64,000 bases of DNA, taken from Siphonodentalium dalli (taxonomy: Eukaryota > Mollusca > Scaphopoda > Gadilida > Siphonodentaliidae). The DNA is taken from positions 33,172,918-33,236,917 of the forward strand of contig CP136062.1 in the NCBI GenBank assembly GCA_032622095.1, in the 5' to 3' direction. The notes below the pieces were generated by a model. That model had not been told where the DNA came from and did no database searches. It saw only the letters and a list, made by a program, of their open reading frames with translations. The position numbers and the translations under genes are program-made. This document shows, one piece after another, positions 35,265 through 46,674 of this stretch (position 1 is its first letter; each line of letters begins with the position of its first letter).

Positions 35265-36670
35265 ATTACCCCCCCCATATCTCACCCAAAGGACACCACT
35301 TTCGTGTCTTTAAATCACACGTTTATATATCAATTTAGTCGAAATCTGGGCTAAAAATAGCCCCTCCACTGACACCAACAACGTCACATTAGAAAATTTT
35401 AACCCCCACCATTATCTTACTCGTAAAAAGTTACCCATGTTAGACCGCCTTGGTGCCATCTCGATTATACCCTTAAAGTTATATATAGAATACAGACATA
35501 TATTCGCAAATGTTTGATTCATTGTATCATTTGAGAAGAACGTGTATGAGTTTGATGGTAATTGGCACTAAACATATTTTTTGTAAGATTTTGGTGACCC
35601 TCCCGTCCCTATTTCGTACTCAAGCGGCGCCACTTTTGACATCATTAAACCACACACTTAGACTCATTATAGAGATGAATATATATAAAATTTATGAAAA
35701 TTGGCGAGTATTCAATTTCGTATTAAATGTAGGGCCACCATTGCATATCTCTCACCCAAAAGGCACCAATTTGGCGCATTTAAACCACACGATTAGAGTA
35801 TTCTTATCACGGAGAAAAATATGCATCAATCAGGTGGAAATCGTCGCTAAACATACTGTTTATCAATGTTTGTGTCCCTCTCATACTCTAGGCACCCCTG
35901 ACTCGAATGGCCCCACTTTTGACATCATTAAACCACACTTTTAGACTCCTGATATCATGGAGATTATTATTTGTAAGTTTGGTGTTAATTCGCGACTAAA
36001 CAAATTTTTATCAATTTAGTGCCCACCCCACCCCCAACTCTCACCAAAGCAGCACCAATATGACGTCTTTAAAATCACACGATTAGATTCCTCATATCAT
36101 GGATAATAATGTGTATCAATTTGGTGGAAATTGGCGCTAAAAATATTGTGTATCAATTTTGGTACCCCTCTCCATTTCAGTGCACCCCTGACTCGAATGA
36201 CGCCACTTTTGACAGCTTTAAGTCACGCCATTAGACACCTCATACCATGGGGATGAATTTGTATAAGTTTGGTGGCAATCGGCGACTAAACCAAATCTTA
36301 TCAGATTTAGTACCCATCCACCGCCCCCCCCCAAATCTCTCACCCCAACGACACCAATTTGGCGTCTTTAAACCACACAATAAGATTCCTTGTAACATGG
36401 AAAAGATCTCTGAATAATGTGCATCAATTTGGTGGAATTCGGCGCTAAAATTATTTTGATCAATTTTGGTGCCACTCTCCCCTTCCGGGCATCACTGACG
36501 CGAACGGCGCGACTTTTGACTAATTTAAACCAAATCATTAAATTCCTCATATTATGGGGATGATTATATATAAGTTTGGTGGCAATCGGCGACAAATGTT
36601 TTTCTGCCCCTCCCCCTTTTCTACCCCTGACAACAACGGCGTCACTTTAGAAAATTCTAACCATCGGCAT
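35265..36670 (+). repeat. Dimeric satellite, two ~145-bp units per ~290-bp period
   Basis: Two related units alternate. One reads CACCCCTGACTCGAATGGC, CACTTTTGACATCATTAAA, TATAAGTTTGGTGGCAATCG and GCGACTAAAC. The other reads CACCAATTTGGCGTCTTTAA, TCAATTTGGTGGAAATTGGC and GCTAAA. The first-type phrase ATAAGTTTGGTGG or its variant recurs near 35685, 35968, 36260 and 36563, spacings of about 283-303 bases. This is a higher-order repeat. The 144-codon frame at 35510-35944 is a by-product. Confidence 0.82.
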
Positions 36671-36977
36671 TATCTTTTTGTTTGGGCAAAAGCCGCCACG
36701 TGATAATCCGGGGAAAAGTCATATTGGACTCCCGATTGTCATATTGGACTCTCAAATGTGCAGTATGACTTTTTTATCGGACTCTGTGAAGTCACGAATT
36801 AACTATTGCGAAATGAATCGGTGAAATTGTGATGCGCGCGCAACACTGGTGTTCCAAATCATGCTTTCTGATGATCAAATGCAGGCTTTGATAGATAATT
36901 AAGTGCCGACAAATACCAAAAGTAACCAATAAAGTTTTATTCCCACAATTGGATAAACATACAGATGGATACAAAAA

Positions 36978-37150
36978 ATGTCATTATACAATGCTGTGTA
37001 CATTATGAGTTTTTATTCTACTCGTCCAGGTTGTCGTGAAAAGTAATATTGGACTCGACACTGCTTGCCTCGTCCAATATTACTTTTCACCACAATCTGG
37101 ACTCGTACAAGAAAAAACACATACTGTACACAACATTGTATAATAACTTT
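36978..37150. repeat. Hairpin with about 80-bp imperfect arms
   Basis: CATTATACAATGCTGTGTAC... to GTGAAAAGTAATATTGGAC pairs with GTCCAATATTACTTTTCACC... to GTACACAACATTGTATAATA around an 11-13-base loop. TCATATTGGACTC also occurs twice just upstream (about 36719 and 36739). Confidence 0.85.
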
Positions 37151-37456
37151 ATATTGTGTGAAAGTTCCAGCTGAAACTTACATGATTTAGGCACTTTTGT
37201 GATCCTATTTTGTTTTCCATCAGTTACGATCGTACAATTTTCCCGGTATAATTAATTAATGTTTATCGCCAAATTGGCAGACATTTCTCACCTAAATTAT
37301 GTAATCCTGAGCTCAAAACGTCACCTGTTGTGAAATTCATGATTATGAACATATATTGAAGAAGATATATTACAATCATCTGTGTTATTATTTAGATATG
37401 TTATAAAGTTCTCCATCAGGAAAACAAAAAGTTCCCTGGTTTTGAATTGGAGGAAT

Positions 37457-37984
37457 CACCCCTGATCAAGTGGTCCTGCTAATGTGCTATGATGCTGGTG
37501 TGTCCTGCTGAATTGCTATATATGATGCTGTTAGAGCAAAGTGATGCTGTTAACAGAAAGTACCGTTATTTTTTCTAAAGTTGTCATTTTTGTGGTGTTT
37601 GGCTAATCCGAGGGATTTGAGAAAAAGCCAGTGTCTGTATGAAACATTCAAGAACATATCTATTTTTGAAACATTTATTAATGGTTGCGCTGGTGTTTGT
37701 AAAACGACATGAATAGCCAAATCGATTGGAGTCGATTTTCAACAACTAATACAATTATTAGTATTACAACTATTTCGCAAAATATATGTTTCTCGAATAT
37801 GTTATATAAATAATGGCTTTTCCTTGATATGCTCAGATTATTCGAAAACCACACAAATGACAACTTTATAAAAAATAACTGTACTTTTTATTAACAGCAT
37901 CAGTTTGTCCTAACAGCATCATAGCAAATCAGCAGGACCCAAACCGCATCACAGCACATTTGCAGGACCACTTGACCAGGGGTG
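37457..37984. mobile_element. 528-bp MITE/foldback with GGAAT target duplication
   Basis: Inverted ends CACCCCTGATCAAGTGGTCC and GGACCACTTGACCAGGGGTG extend inward for about 150 bp through GCTGTTA, TACCGTTATTTTTTC and GTTGTCATTTTTGTGGT. GGAAT flanks both sides (37452-37456 and 37985-37989). A truncated relative is at 22574-22720. No coding capacity. Confidence 0.75.
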
Positions 37985-38005
37985 GGAATATGATTGCATG
38001 CTCTA

Positions 38006-38103
38006 GTGTAGGTGGTAAACTCACATGGTTAGGCACTCGAGTGTAGGTGGTAAACTCACATGGTTAGGCACTCGAGTGTAGGTGGTAAACTCACATGGTT
38101 AGC
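38006..38103. repeat. 35-bp tandem repeat, 2.8 copies
   Basis: GTGTAGGTGGTAAACTCACA plus TGGTTAGGCACTCGA repeats at 38006, 38041 and 38076. The copies are essentially identical, so this is a recent expansion. Confidence 0.92.
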
Positions 38104-38762
38104 CATCGTACATTGCATCTTGGTTTATCAGTATTGACACTTTGACAGACGCGTTTCCACTGCAATTGATTGTTTTAGAAACTTGCCATATCTTCTGAAC
38201 TATATGCACTCTTGATTTTCAATATTTTTATGTCCAAATCAGGTGAAATTTTTATGCAGAAATCATATCATCAATAACTGAATCAAATCAGGTTCTAGTC
38301 GAACCCTAGTATAAAATCACAATCTACTCATTGGTTCATTAGCGCTCCAGCATATTGCTCTTTTTTATATAAACCTTGATAATTAGTTTGAACTTTAAGT
38401 ACTATTGGGATGCTATGGAAATAAGCTGATTGTTTTGGTATGCTTTGTTGATGTAACATGCAGAACAAACTTATTACTAAAGTCAATTCCAATCATCTCG
38501 TTGTTACCTCATAGTATAATTACAAAAACTGAACGCCGCTATTGCAGTCCGGATTAACTAAATAATGCAAATATATTCTTCTCAGTATAAGAATCATTCC
38601 TTTTCTTTTAAAAAGTGTCGTCACAGATGGCATGGGGACAGTTTCTATTTACCACCCGGCGGTAACAATCTCGAGTTCTGCTGAACCTATTTTGTACTGT
38701 AGATAAACATGCATTTCCCTCGCATATACGTCTTAACCCTTTACCCAACAGAAGGGCCCTGT

Positions 38763-38831
38763 GCCAATGCATTCTCTTATATATGCGAGTCGACCATAGG
38801 TCGCCTCGCATATATAAGAGAATGCATTGGC
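38763..38831 (+). repeat. 69-bp hairpin, orientation 1
   Basis: A 27-bp perfect arm beginning GCCAATGCATTCTC and ending ATATGCGAG surrounds a 15-base loop TCGACCATAGGTCGC, which can itself pair as CGACC/GGTCG. The total is about 32 of 33 pairable positions. Confidence 0.93.
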
Positions 38832-38902
38832 TTAACACATTAAAAATTATAAAATTGTTAAAGAATGTACGAAAAAATGGTAAAAAGTGTTTTTTTTTTT
38901 AG

Positions 38903-38971
38903 GCCAATGCATTCTCTTATATATGCGAGGCGACCTATGGTCGACTCGCATATATAAGAGAATGCATTGGC
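38903..38971 (-). repeat. 69-bp hairpin, mirror copy
   Basis: Same arms as 38763-38831, but the loop is the reverse complement (GCGACCTATGGTCGA), so the whole module is an inverted repeat of hairpins. The module can fold as two short cruciforms or one long hairpin. Confidence 0.93.
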
Positions 38972-39105
38972 ACAGGGCATAACTGTAACTATCACAATGT
39001 GGTCAAGGAGCCGGTTCCAATGATATCCATATTTGTATGGTTCTATTGAGACAGACCGAAGATATATTTGGCCGGTTTTGGCCGGTTTGTTGGGTAAACG
39101 GTTAA

Positions 39106-39444
39106 AGTGATGTAAAACACTCCGATCATGTGCTTCGATCGGGATAACAAATACTGATGCCAAAAATAAGTTATTTTCATAAATTTGACATCCAAATAGT
39201 CAGAAAACAACGCCAGTGTTGTAAAGGAATTACACGCAGTGAATATTAATGGCGAAATCATTGCCGTAATATTTATGTGCAATAATACGTCCCGTATTAA
39301 TTAGTAAATAATTACATGTGTGCGAAGTTCAACTGTTGTGTTCTCTGAAATGGTACAGCGATGTGGTCGGAATTATCGGCAATCTTAGTCATTGCTTTAT
39401 TCTTCCAATAGGGATGATGTTTAAATACTAACATATCGGATTTA
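39106..39444. other. Spacer between the two inverted MITEs
   Basis: No gene or repeat recognised. It separates two TTAA MITEs in opposite orientation. Confidence 0.45.
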
Positions 39445-39891
39445 TTAACCCTTTACCCAACAAAGCGGCCAAAACGCCCAAATAAAGCTTCAACAGCCTA
39501 AAATATCTTCGGTCTGTCTCAATAACACCATACAAATATGGATATAATTGGAACCGGTTCATTGACCACATTGTGGTGGTTACAGTTATGCCCTGTGCCA
39601 ATACATTCTCTTATATATGCGAGTCGACCATAGGCCGCCTCGCATATATAATAGAATGCATTGGCCTAACACTTTTTACCATTTTTTCTTACATTCTTTA
39701 ACAATTTTATAATTTGTTCTTACATTTATTAACAATTTTTATAATATTTTTCTACATTCTTTGACAATTTTATCATTTTTAATATGTGTTAAGCCAATGC
39801 ATTCTCTTATATATGCGAGGCGACCCATGGTCGACTCGCATATATAAGAGAATGCATTGGCACAGGGCCGTTCTGTTGGGTAAAGGGTTAA
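39445..39891 (-). mobile_element. TTAA MITE B, inverted copy with double-hairpin module
   Basis: TTAA at 39445-39448 and 39888-39891 flank CCCTTTACCCAACA and TGTTGGGTAAAGGG. Hairpins lie at 39597-39665 and 39793-39861. The order is reversed relative to MITE A. The tract between the hairpins is longer and made of TTCTTACATTCTTTAACAAT-like units. It is better preserved at its ends than MITE A. Confidence 0.82.
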
Positions 39892-41351
39892 CATTCCTCG
39901 CTAACGATTATGGAATAGAGCCATTATACATGGGTATATCACTTGGGGGATGTCCACTTTGAAATTTCCAACTACACCATATCTCATTGAAACAGATCAA
40001 AGTGTCCATGTCCAGTAGAGCATCATTTCCGCCCTCATTGGTTGACATTTTCCAACATGTTGCCCACGGTTTCCAACTGTTTCATTCGTCATTGTAAATA
40101 TGTTGTTAATATATACAGTCTAAATGTACACATGTTAAAAGACTGAATGAAAAGTTGAAGAGTTGAAATGTCCAACCGATCAGCTCCCTAAGGTTGGAAT
40201 CCAAATAAATTGACCGAGAGTAGGACCTGTTCGACTTTTGGTATAAAAGTAACACATTTCACACCGAATACAAATTGTAAAACTAAACTATTAGAAACAA
40301 CTAAAACTATATTAGATCTGAATTTCCAACTGATGTTGTGTGATGCATGAACTTTCCAACTGGTGTTGGGGAATGCATGTAAGGCAGACCAGAACGCCAT
40401 TCCTGCATGGTTTCTCCAGTTCTTGGAAGTTGGCTGTAATAACCGATTTATGGATTTAAGATCCACATCCACTGATCCAGTACACCATTAACTCGTCCCT
40501 GATTTCCCAGCTCTCGAGACCGACTGGGCATATATTGTATATATTTGTCATGTACACAAGCATACGTCTCAACAACCGCGACTAATGCATACGACAAGGA
40601 CTCCCTTGCTGGCCATTACCGATAAACCGATTAATCGTTCCCATAATATAGGGGATGGACACTTCTCAGATCTCGAAATATACTGTGTTGTAATACCCAT
40701 ACTATATGGACAGAGGGATGTCTTGTCGTTGACTATGCCAATATAGTTGTCCTCGAGGAGAAATAGTCCATTCACCTGCGGGTCGTGGACTATTACTTCC
40801 TCTCAGACCACTATTGTGGCATGTTTCAATTCCAAGCCATGCATTATCTATATAATAGTTATGATTTAGGGTTCGAGACACCAACCATGGGAACGCGAGC
40901 TTTGCATGAAATCATAGTCTACCGCTAACATATATATGTAAACAACATCATTAATTACAAAATAATCACGCCAAACAGAACTATATCGTTTCACTGTGAA
41001 TGGCAATAAGTTTGAATGACACAATGTTTTCACAAACGGACTCCTAGTCTTCATTTCGTCGAAAGGGTTTTTGGACCGTACGAACATTTACGACTAATAT
41101 ATGCTGTTCGTAATTCTTACCAGTATAGTACTGAATTATGCGAATAGTGTCAACTGCCAACCTTACCCAGATACACGAACCAGGTTATCTTACATTTTGT
41201 GTACATGTATAACGAAGCTACGGTATTGGTAACTGAACCAGTTTAGCCATATCTGGTTACTAATTGGGTGCGGAAGAATCTCCGATTCATAATATAAATA
41301 GGATATGTAGCATGTGTGGATAATGATTAGAAGACGAATACGATTTAAGTA
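39892..41351. other. Stretch without a supported gene
   Basis: The open frames of 60-94 codons have no recognised domains. I see no RNA gene. Confidence 0.4.
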
Positions 41352-41769
41352 ATATGTGACCAGCATATCAAATCCAGTCGGAAGTCGGGTGTTTTTTTAC
41401 CCTGTGCCAATGCATTCTCTTATATATGCGAGTCGACCATAGGTGTTTTTTAAATAAATGTTTCTTACAATTTTTAGGACATAAAATAAAAAACATCCAT
41501 TACCCTACAGGGAGCCCCACACATATATAGAAGCATATAGAAGAGTGTCGTCTGCTCATGTTTGTCTGGGGCTCTGTATGGGTGAAATTATAAAATTGTT
41601 AAAGAATACAAGAAAAAATTATTAATATTGTAAAAAATTGTTAGGCCAATGCATTCTCTTATATATGCGAGGCGACCTATGGTCGACCCGCATATATAAG
41701 AGAACGCATTGGCACAGGGTAAAAAAAATCCCGACTTCCGACTGGATTTGATATGGCGGGTCACATATT
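41352..41769. mobile_element. MITE with ATATGTGACC ends hosting the hairpin module
   Basis: Inverted ends of about 48 bp contain ATATGTGACC, ATCAAATCCAGTCGGAAGTC and GGG, and directly abut TA-CCCTGTGCC and GGCACAGGG-TA. Hairpin 1 (from 41406) is cut at about 41443. Hairpin 2 (41645-41713) is nearly intact. The gap between them contains AGGGAGCCCCACACATATAT and CATGTTTGTCTGGGGCTC, a further inserted hairpin. The outer ends differ completely from the TTAA MITEs. Confidence 0.75.
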
Positions 41770-42299
41770 TGCAGTCATGTGGATGAAATCAGAAAACAAT
41801 ATATCCCCGAACCCTAATAACACCACGAGAGAAAAATACTACGGTCTCCTATCCCTTTAAAATATAAGCCTCATAAAACGAATATGTGACTTCCTAAGGT
41901 GTCCTATTCTATATGAGCGGAATCCGAAACTTGTATTTGTATTCTGAACACGTGTTAAATTTATGGCCTAGTATTGTGTAATTTAAATTAATATACTGAT
42001 GTATATACTCATGGATATGTGAACGCACACGGAATGACCAGTGGTGAACTGATATCCGAATGTGTGTACATAGTGCATATATGTTTTGCTTGTTTCACTG
42101 TTGTAGACGCCTTCGCAATAAATAAATAAATAAATCCCATTAATCAATCGATATTTGGTTGCTTATATTAGGCTGTGCCGTTTCATGGCTGTGGGTATGG
42201 CTGCAGATATATGCGGTTTCACGACCATTTCGTCTCGCTGACTTTAACCCGGAGCTACAACGCATTTCGATGTCAGATGCAACTTCTCTATATAAATAA
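41770..42299. other. Stretch without a supported gene
   Basis: Contains TAAATAAATAAATAAAT near 42117. Otherwise no recognised feature. Confidence 0.4.
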
Positions 42300-42645
42300 A
42301 TGATCATACTGCTTGGCGATGATGATGACGAGGTTGATTATGACAATGATGATAGTGATGATATTGATAACGACAATGATGTGTTGCTAATGATGGTGAT
42401 AACGATAAAGATGATGATATTGAAATTGATAACGACAACGATGGTGTTTCTGATGATGGTGATAACGATGAAGATGATGATATTGATATTGATAACGACA
42501 ATGGTGGTGTTGTTGCTGATGATGATGATGATGATGATGACGATGATGATGATAACGATGAATATGCTGATATTGATATTGATAACGACAATGATGGTGT
42601 TGCTGATGATGGTGAAAACGAAGATGATGACAATGGTGATTGGTG
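42300..42645. repeat. GAT/GATGAT-rich minisatellite
   Basis: Loose 60-63-bp units marked by GATAACGACAATGATGGTG recur near 42366, 42430, 42492 and 42582, built from GATGATGAT. The trinucleotide base gives open frames in several registers (Asp/Met-rich on plus, Ser- or His-rich on minus). None has a start, domain or composition suggesting a real protein. Confidence 0.85.
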
Positions 42646-43923
42646 ACGGTGATAAAGACGACACTGGAGTGCAGTTGACCTTCCATGTTTTCTATCTATG
42701 TGCCGTTGATAATTTAACCAAACCCATACATATTACCACTGGTGATGGCAATTTGGCCAGCTTTGTGATTTCGGATATTAGACTGCGGATATATGCGGTT
42801 TCACGACCATCTCGTCTCTCTAGCTTCGATCTGGATATAAGATAAGGCATGTCGGCGCCAGAGGCACCTATCCCGCATAAGAAGGTATTCAACGCGTCAA
42901 ATCAAATCACTCTATATGCAAAAAGCTGATCTTAGCAACTGGAGAAAATTATTTTCTCAATATTGGCGTCTGAGAGGCGGGCGTTATGTAAGGACGGATG
43001 GAGGTATACAAACACACAGAATTGATTACCCCCGTTACTGGGCATTCTAAACAGTTTTACAATCTCAGGTCAGAGCATTGGTCAGGCAAAGAACCGCTCT
43101 ATTAAGTCGGAAATGAAATCGTGTTCTGGAATAATGGCTTTGCAGACTCCCGCCAGTCTGTTCACGCCAGTACTTACTCAGAATAACCTAATTGAACACG
43201 TCGTATTTTCCCTGTTTGCTTAAGTGGCAGCCTGTTAATCAGAGAAGTCGCCCAGTGTGAGCCTGTTAATCAGAGAAGTCGCCCAGTGTGAGTTTTCTCC
43301 GTCACATAAATATTGGGTTTTCATTGCAATCAATTCAAACGATTTGACGCCACTTTGTGGTAAACAGGATATCTTTTCTGAACTAAATAGGTGCTATTGA
43401 AGTTCAAAAGGAAAAGTTCATAATTCAAAATTGTATTATTTATTTTAGATTCCCTTCTGGTCGCTTCTATGCTATACACATGTTTGATAACAATTATTCT
43501 CTTAGCCATGTAATTGGATGCTAATAAATAAAGACCACACCAGAGTTCGCTAGTGTAACTTAAAATGGTAGGTTGAAAGTTTTGGATGAGCCTGCATGGG
43601 ATGATACAATAGGAGAACTTGTGCGCTCAATTTTCCATATAACAAACTATTTTGGTTAGTGCATATAGGATAATTAACGGGGCTCAATGCCTTCGCAGTG
43701 GGTTCTTGCCAAATAACACAAAAGTTTGGAAAACAATTATCATCAAGAAATACCTTCAAAGCATAAATTAACTTTTTTCTTATTGTCATTATAAATAGCT
43801 ATCCAATAATGATATTTCGCATGTCAATACCATTGTTATTTAGACATTACTGTCACGGTGGAATTACCAAATAAGTCAAATTAGTCAAATAAAGCCACGC
43901 TTTACTGTATATATAAATTGATC
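42646..43923. other. Stretch without a gene; 31-bp duplication at 43230
   Basis: GCCTGTTAATCAGAGAAGTC plus GCCCAGTGTGA is duplicated exactly at 43230-43260 and 43261-43291. GGATATATGCGGTTTCACGA near 42787 echoes a similar phrase near 42207 on the other side of the minisatellite. Confidence 0.5.
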
Positions 43924-45240
43924 AAATATTTTGCGTTCAATATCGCAATAATAAGCGCGACAGTTTTTTTGGTATTGCACTATAATCGTGCCTTTTTCGC
44001 AATAAAGGCGCGTCTAAATATACAACTTCTTCTGACTGGTACTGTGATTGTCATGATGTACGGATTCAAAGTTAAAACAAAAACTGTTTACAAGTGACTG
44101 GACAAATTCACACCTTACATGTAATACCAAAACGTATGCCATTAAGATGTTTTACCTTTACATGTACATAAATGTGAGTTTTAACTGTGATACATGTAGT
44201 TTTGTTCTTTTAGGGATTACAAAGGCATGACAATTCATTTATTTTAGAATTGTCGAAATTAGTATTACTCGTAACTGAATACTGATGCGTTGGCTTTTCG
44301 GCTATTACTAGTATCGTTTTTTTAGCTCACCTGAGACGAAGTCTCCGGTGGGGCTATAGTCATCACTCATCGTCCATCCGTCCATCCGTCGTCAACAAAT
44401 TTTTGAACACATCTTCTTCTCAAGATCCATAGGACCGAATTGGTTCATAGTTGGTGTGGGTGTTCCCTAGATTATTCTCATTCAGATTTGTGCAAATGAG
44501 GTAAATGGGTCAAATAGTTGCGAAGCCAGATCCATAACTCTTTCTCTTCATAGTAATTCTTAAAACAACATCTTCTCAAGTGCCATTGGGCCGAATGGGT
44601 TCATATTTGGTATGAAGGGTCATTGGGTTCCGAATTGTTCAAATGAGGTCACTGTGTCAAATGACTCGTTATTTACAGCCATACAGTAGTCACTGAAAGA
44701 CGAACACATCCTTTTTCCGGATTAAATTCCACGAGGCAGATAACAAGTTTGATCATCGGCAAACTGCAAAGTTTCATAGCTATTGTCTATCACTTTATGC
44801 ATTGAGGATTTACGTTTCATCAAAACTACGATCGTAATAGAAGAACTATTAAGATGTATTTTTCAGTTAAGAATAATACTAGCTTCGATCATTCAAAAAT
44901 ATGAATTGTAATGCCTACCGGGAAATCATATTGTCACCATGGCAACTTGGCTAATTCTACGGTAAATTAGCAAATTAAAAGAAAAAATTGGTGTTGACCA
45001 GTGAAACATACCATTGATCTGACCTTTATTAGTTACGTTCTTGATATTAATTAAACGGTGTTGAACCGTAAAAAATACCATGGTCTGACATTTACTGGTT
45101 ACAGTCTGCCAGTTACTTAAAACGGTTTTGTACCGTGGAACATACTACAGCCTGACCGTATGTTTAACGGTCCAAGGTTGGCAGCGATGTTGCCGGTATG
45201 ACACCGTTAAAGCGACGGGATTTTTTCTAACAGTGTATGC
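43924..45240 (+). repeat. Left arm of a ~1-kb palindrome
   Basis: The arm matches, in reverse complement, 45677-46674, from TATTTTGCGTTCAATATCGC at the outside to TTTTTTCTAACAGTGTAT at the inside. Landmarks are ACTTCTTCTGACTGGTACTG, GTCGAAATTAGTATTACTCG, AATTAAACGGTGTTGAACCG and GACCGTATGTTTAACGG. It is interrupted at about 44324-44668 by another repeat that the right arm lacks. Confidence 0.85.
44324..44668 (+). mobile_element. AGCTCACCTGAG-type dispersed repeat inserted in the left arm
   Basis: It begins TAGCTCACCTGAGACGAAGT, then CTCCGGTGGGGCTATAGTCA and CGTCCATCCGTCCATCCGTC. I associate this layout (an AGCTCACC-type start followed by CGTCCRTCCGTC runs) with abundant molluscan repeats. 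That is memory, not a search. It is absent from the otherwise matching right arm, so it inserted after the palindrome formed. Confidence 0.6.
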
Positions 45241-45324
45241 TGTATGTAAGCATTGCTTAGGTATTCTGGTAGTTTGATTTCTCAACAACAGGGCACGTCG
45301 CTGACTCACATCTTATAATGGATA

Positions 45325-45663
45325 TGGTATCACTGATTTAAAATAATTAATATATACCGGTATAAGGGTAGGGGTGGTAGCAACTGATTTATAATAATTC
45401 ATATAAATAGGTATTCCTTATTGTAAGGGATAGGGGGTCGTAGTCTCTGATTTATAGTAATTCATATATGCCGGTAATACTTATTATAAGGGGTAGTGGT
45501 GCTACCACTGATTTATAATAATTCATATATACTGGCATTACTTATGATAAAGGGTAGGGGTGTTATAGCCTCTGATTTATAATAATTCCTATAGACCGGT
45601 ATTACTTATTATACGTGGTAGGCGATTATAGACTCTGATTTAGAATAATTCATGTATACCGGT
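45325..45663. repeat. ~62-bp minisatellite at the palindrome centre, about 6 copies
   Basis: Units contain CTGATTTATAATAATTCATA, TATACCGGTATTACTTATTA and TAAGGGGTAGGGGTGGTA with frequent substitutions. It fills the spacer between the palindrome arms, the usual place for tandem repeats in foldback elements. Confidence 0.8.
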
Positions 45664-45676
45664 ATTTACGTGCATG

Positions 45677-46674
45677 GTATACACTGTTAGAAAAAAGACA
45701 GTCACTTTAACGGTATGAGACCGCGCAACATCGCTGCCATCATTTGACCGTTAAACATACGGTCAGGCCGTGGCATGTCCCACGGTATAAAACCGTTTAA
45801 GTAACTGGCAGACGGTTGTATTTTTTACGGTTCAACACCGTTTAATTAATATCAAGACCGTAACTAATAAAGGTCAGACCAATGGTATTTTACATGGGTC
45901 AACCTGGGTCAACCAGGGTCAACACCAATGTTTTGCTCTAATTTGATAATTTACCATGTAATTAGGCAGGTTCCAATGGTGACAATATGGTAGGCATTAC
46001 GATTCATATGTTTTTGAATGGTCAAAACTAGTATTATTCGTAACTGAAAAATACATCTTAGTTCTTATGTTATGATCATAGTTTTGATGAAATGTAAATC
46101 CTCAATGCATAAAGTGATAGACAATACTTATGAAACTGTACAGGTTGCAGAGGATCAATCTTGTTATCTGCTCGTAGAATTTAATCCGGAAAAAGGCTGC
46201 GCACGCGTAATGTGTTCGCCTTTCACTAACTACTGTATAAATATGGCTGTAAATAAAAAAAAACGATACTAGTAATAGATGATAAGCCAACTCATCACTA
46301 TTCAGGTATGAGTAATACTAATTTCGACCATTCTAAAACATGAATCGGCATGCCCTTTTAAGCCATAAAAAGAACAAAGCTACATGTTTCACAGTTAAAA
46401 CTCAAATTTATGTACATGTAAAAGTTAAATATCTTAATGGCATACTTTTTGGTAACATGTAAGGCGTGAAATTGTCTAGTCACTTGTAAACACAGTTTTT
46501 GTTTTAACAGGTGAATCCATACATCATGACAATACAGTACCAGTCAGAAGAAGTGGTATTTTTAGGCGCACCTTTATTGCGGTATTGAGCGTGCTTAATT
46601 CGAAAAACGCGTGATTATAGCACAATACAAACAATCTGTCGTGCTTATTATTGCAATATTGAACGCAAAATATT
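45677..46674 (-). repeat. Right arm of the ~1-kb palindrome
   Basis: Reverse-complement partner of 43924-45240 without the inserted repeat. It includes AACCTGGGTCAACCAGGGTC, a local expansion not seen on the left. The outer edge overlaps the TA-flanked MITE at 46535-47028. Confidence 0.85.

Larger units (their letters stand above)
38733..39105 (+). mobile_element. TTAA MITE A carrying a double-hairpin module
   Basis: TTAA at 38733-38736 and 39102-39105 flank inverted ends CCCTTTACCCAACA and TGTTGGGTAAACGG, the piggyBac-type pattern. Two 69-bp hairpins in mirror orientation lie at 38763-38831 and 38903-38971, bounded by CCCTGTGCC and GGCACAGGG. The right third contains AATGTGGTCAAGGAGCCGG and GACAGACCGAAGATAT. 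A second, inverted copy lies at 39445-39891. Confidence 0.8.

Noticed and set aside
35510-35944. 144-codon plus-strand frame
   Set aside because: It is a by-product of the dimeric satellite. The repeated words follow the DNA period, not a protein design.
42300-42845. 181-codon Asp/Met-rich protein and Ser- or His-rich minus-strand frames
   Set aside because: They come from a GAT-based minisatellite that is open in several frames. No real protein features.
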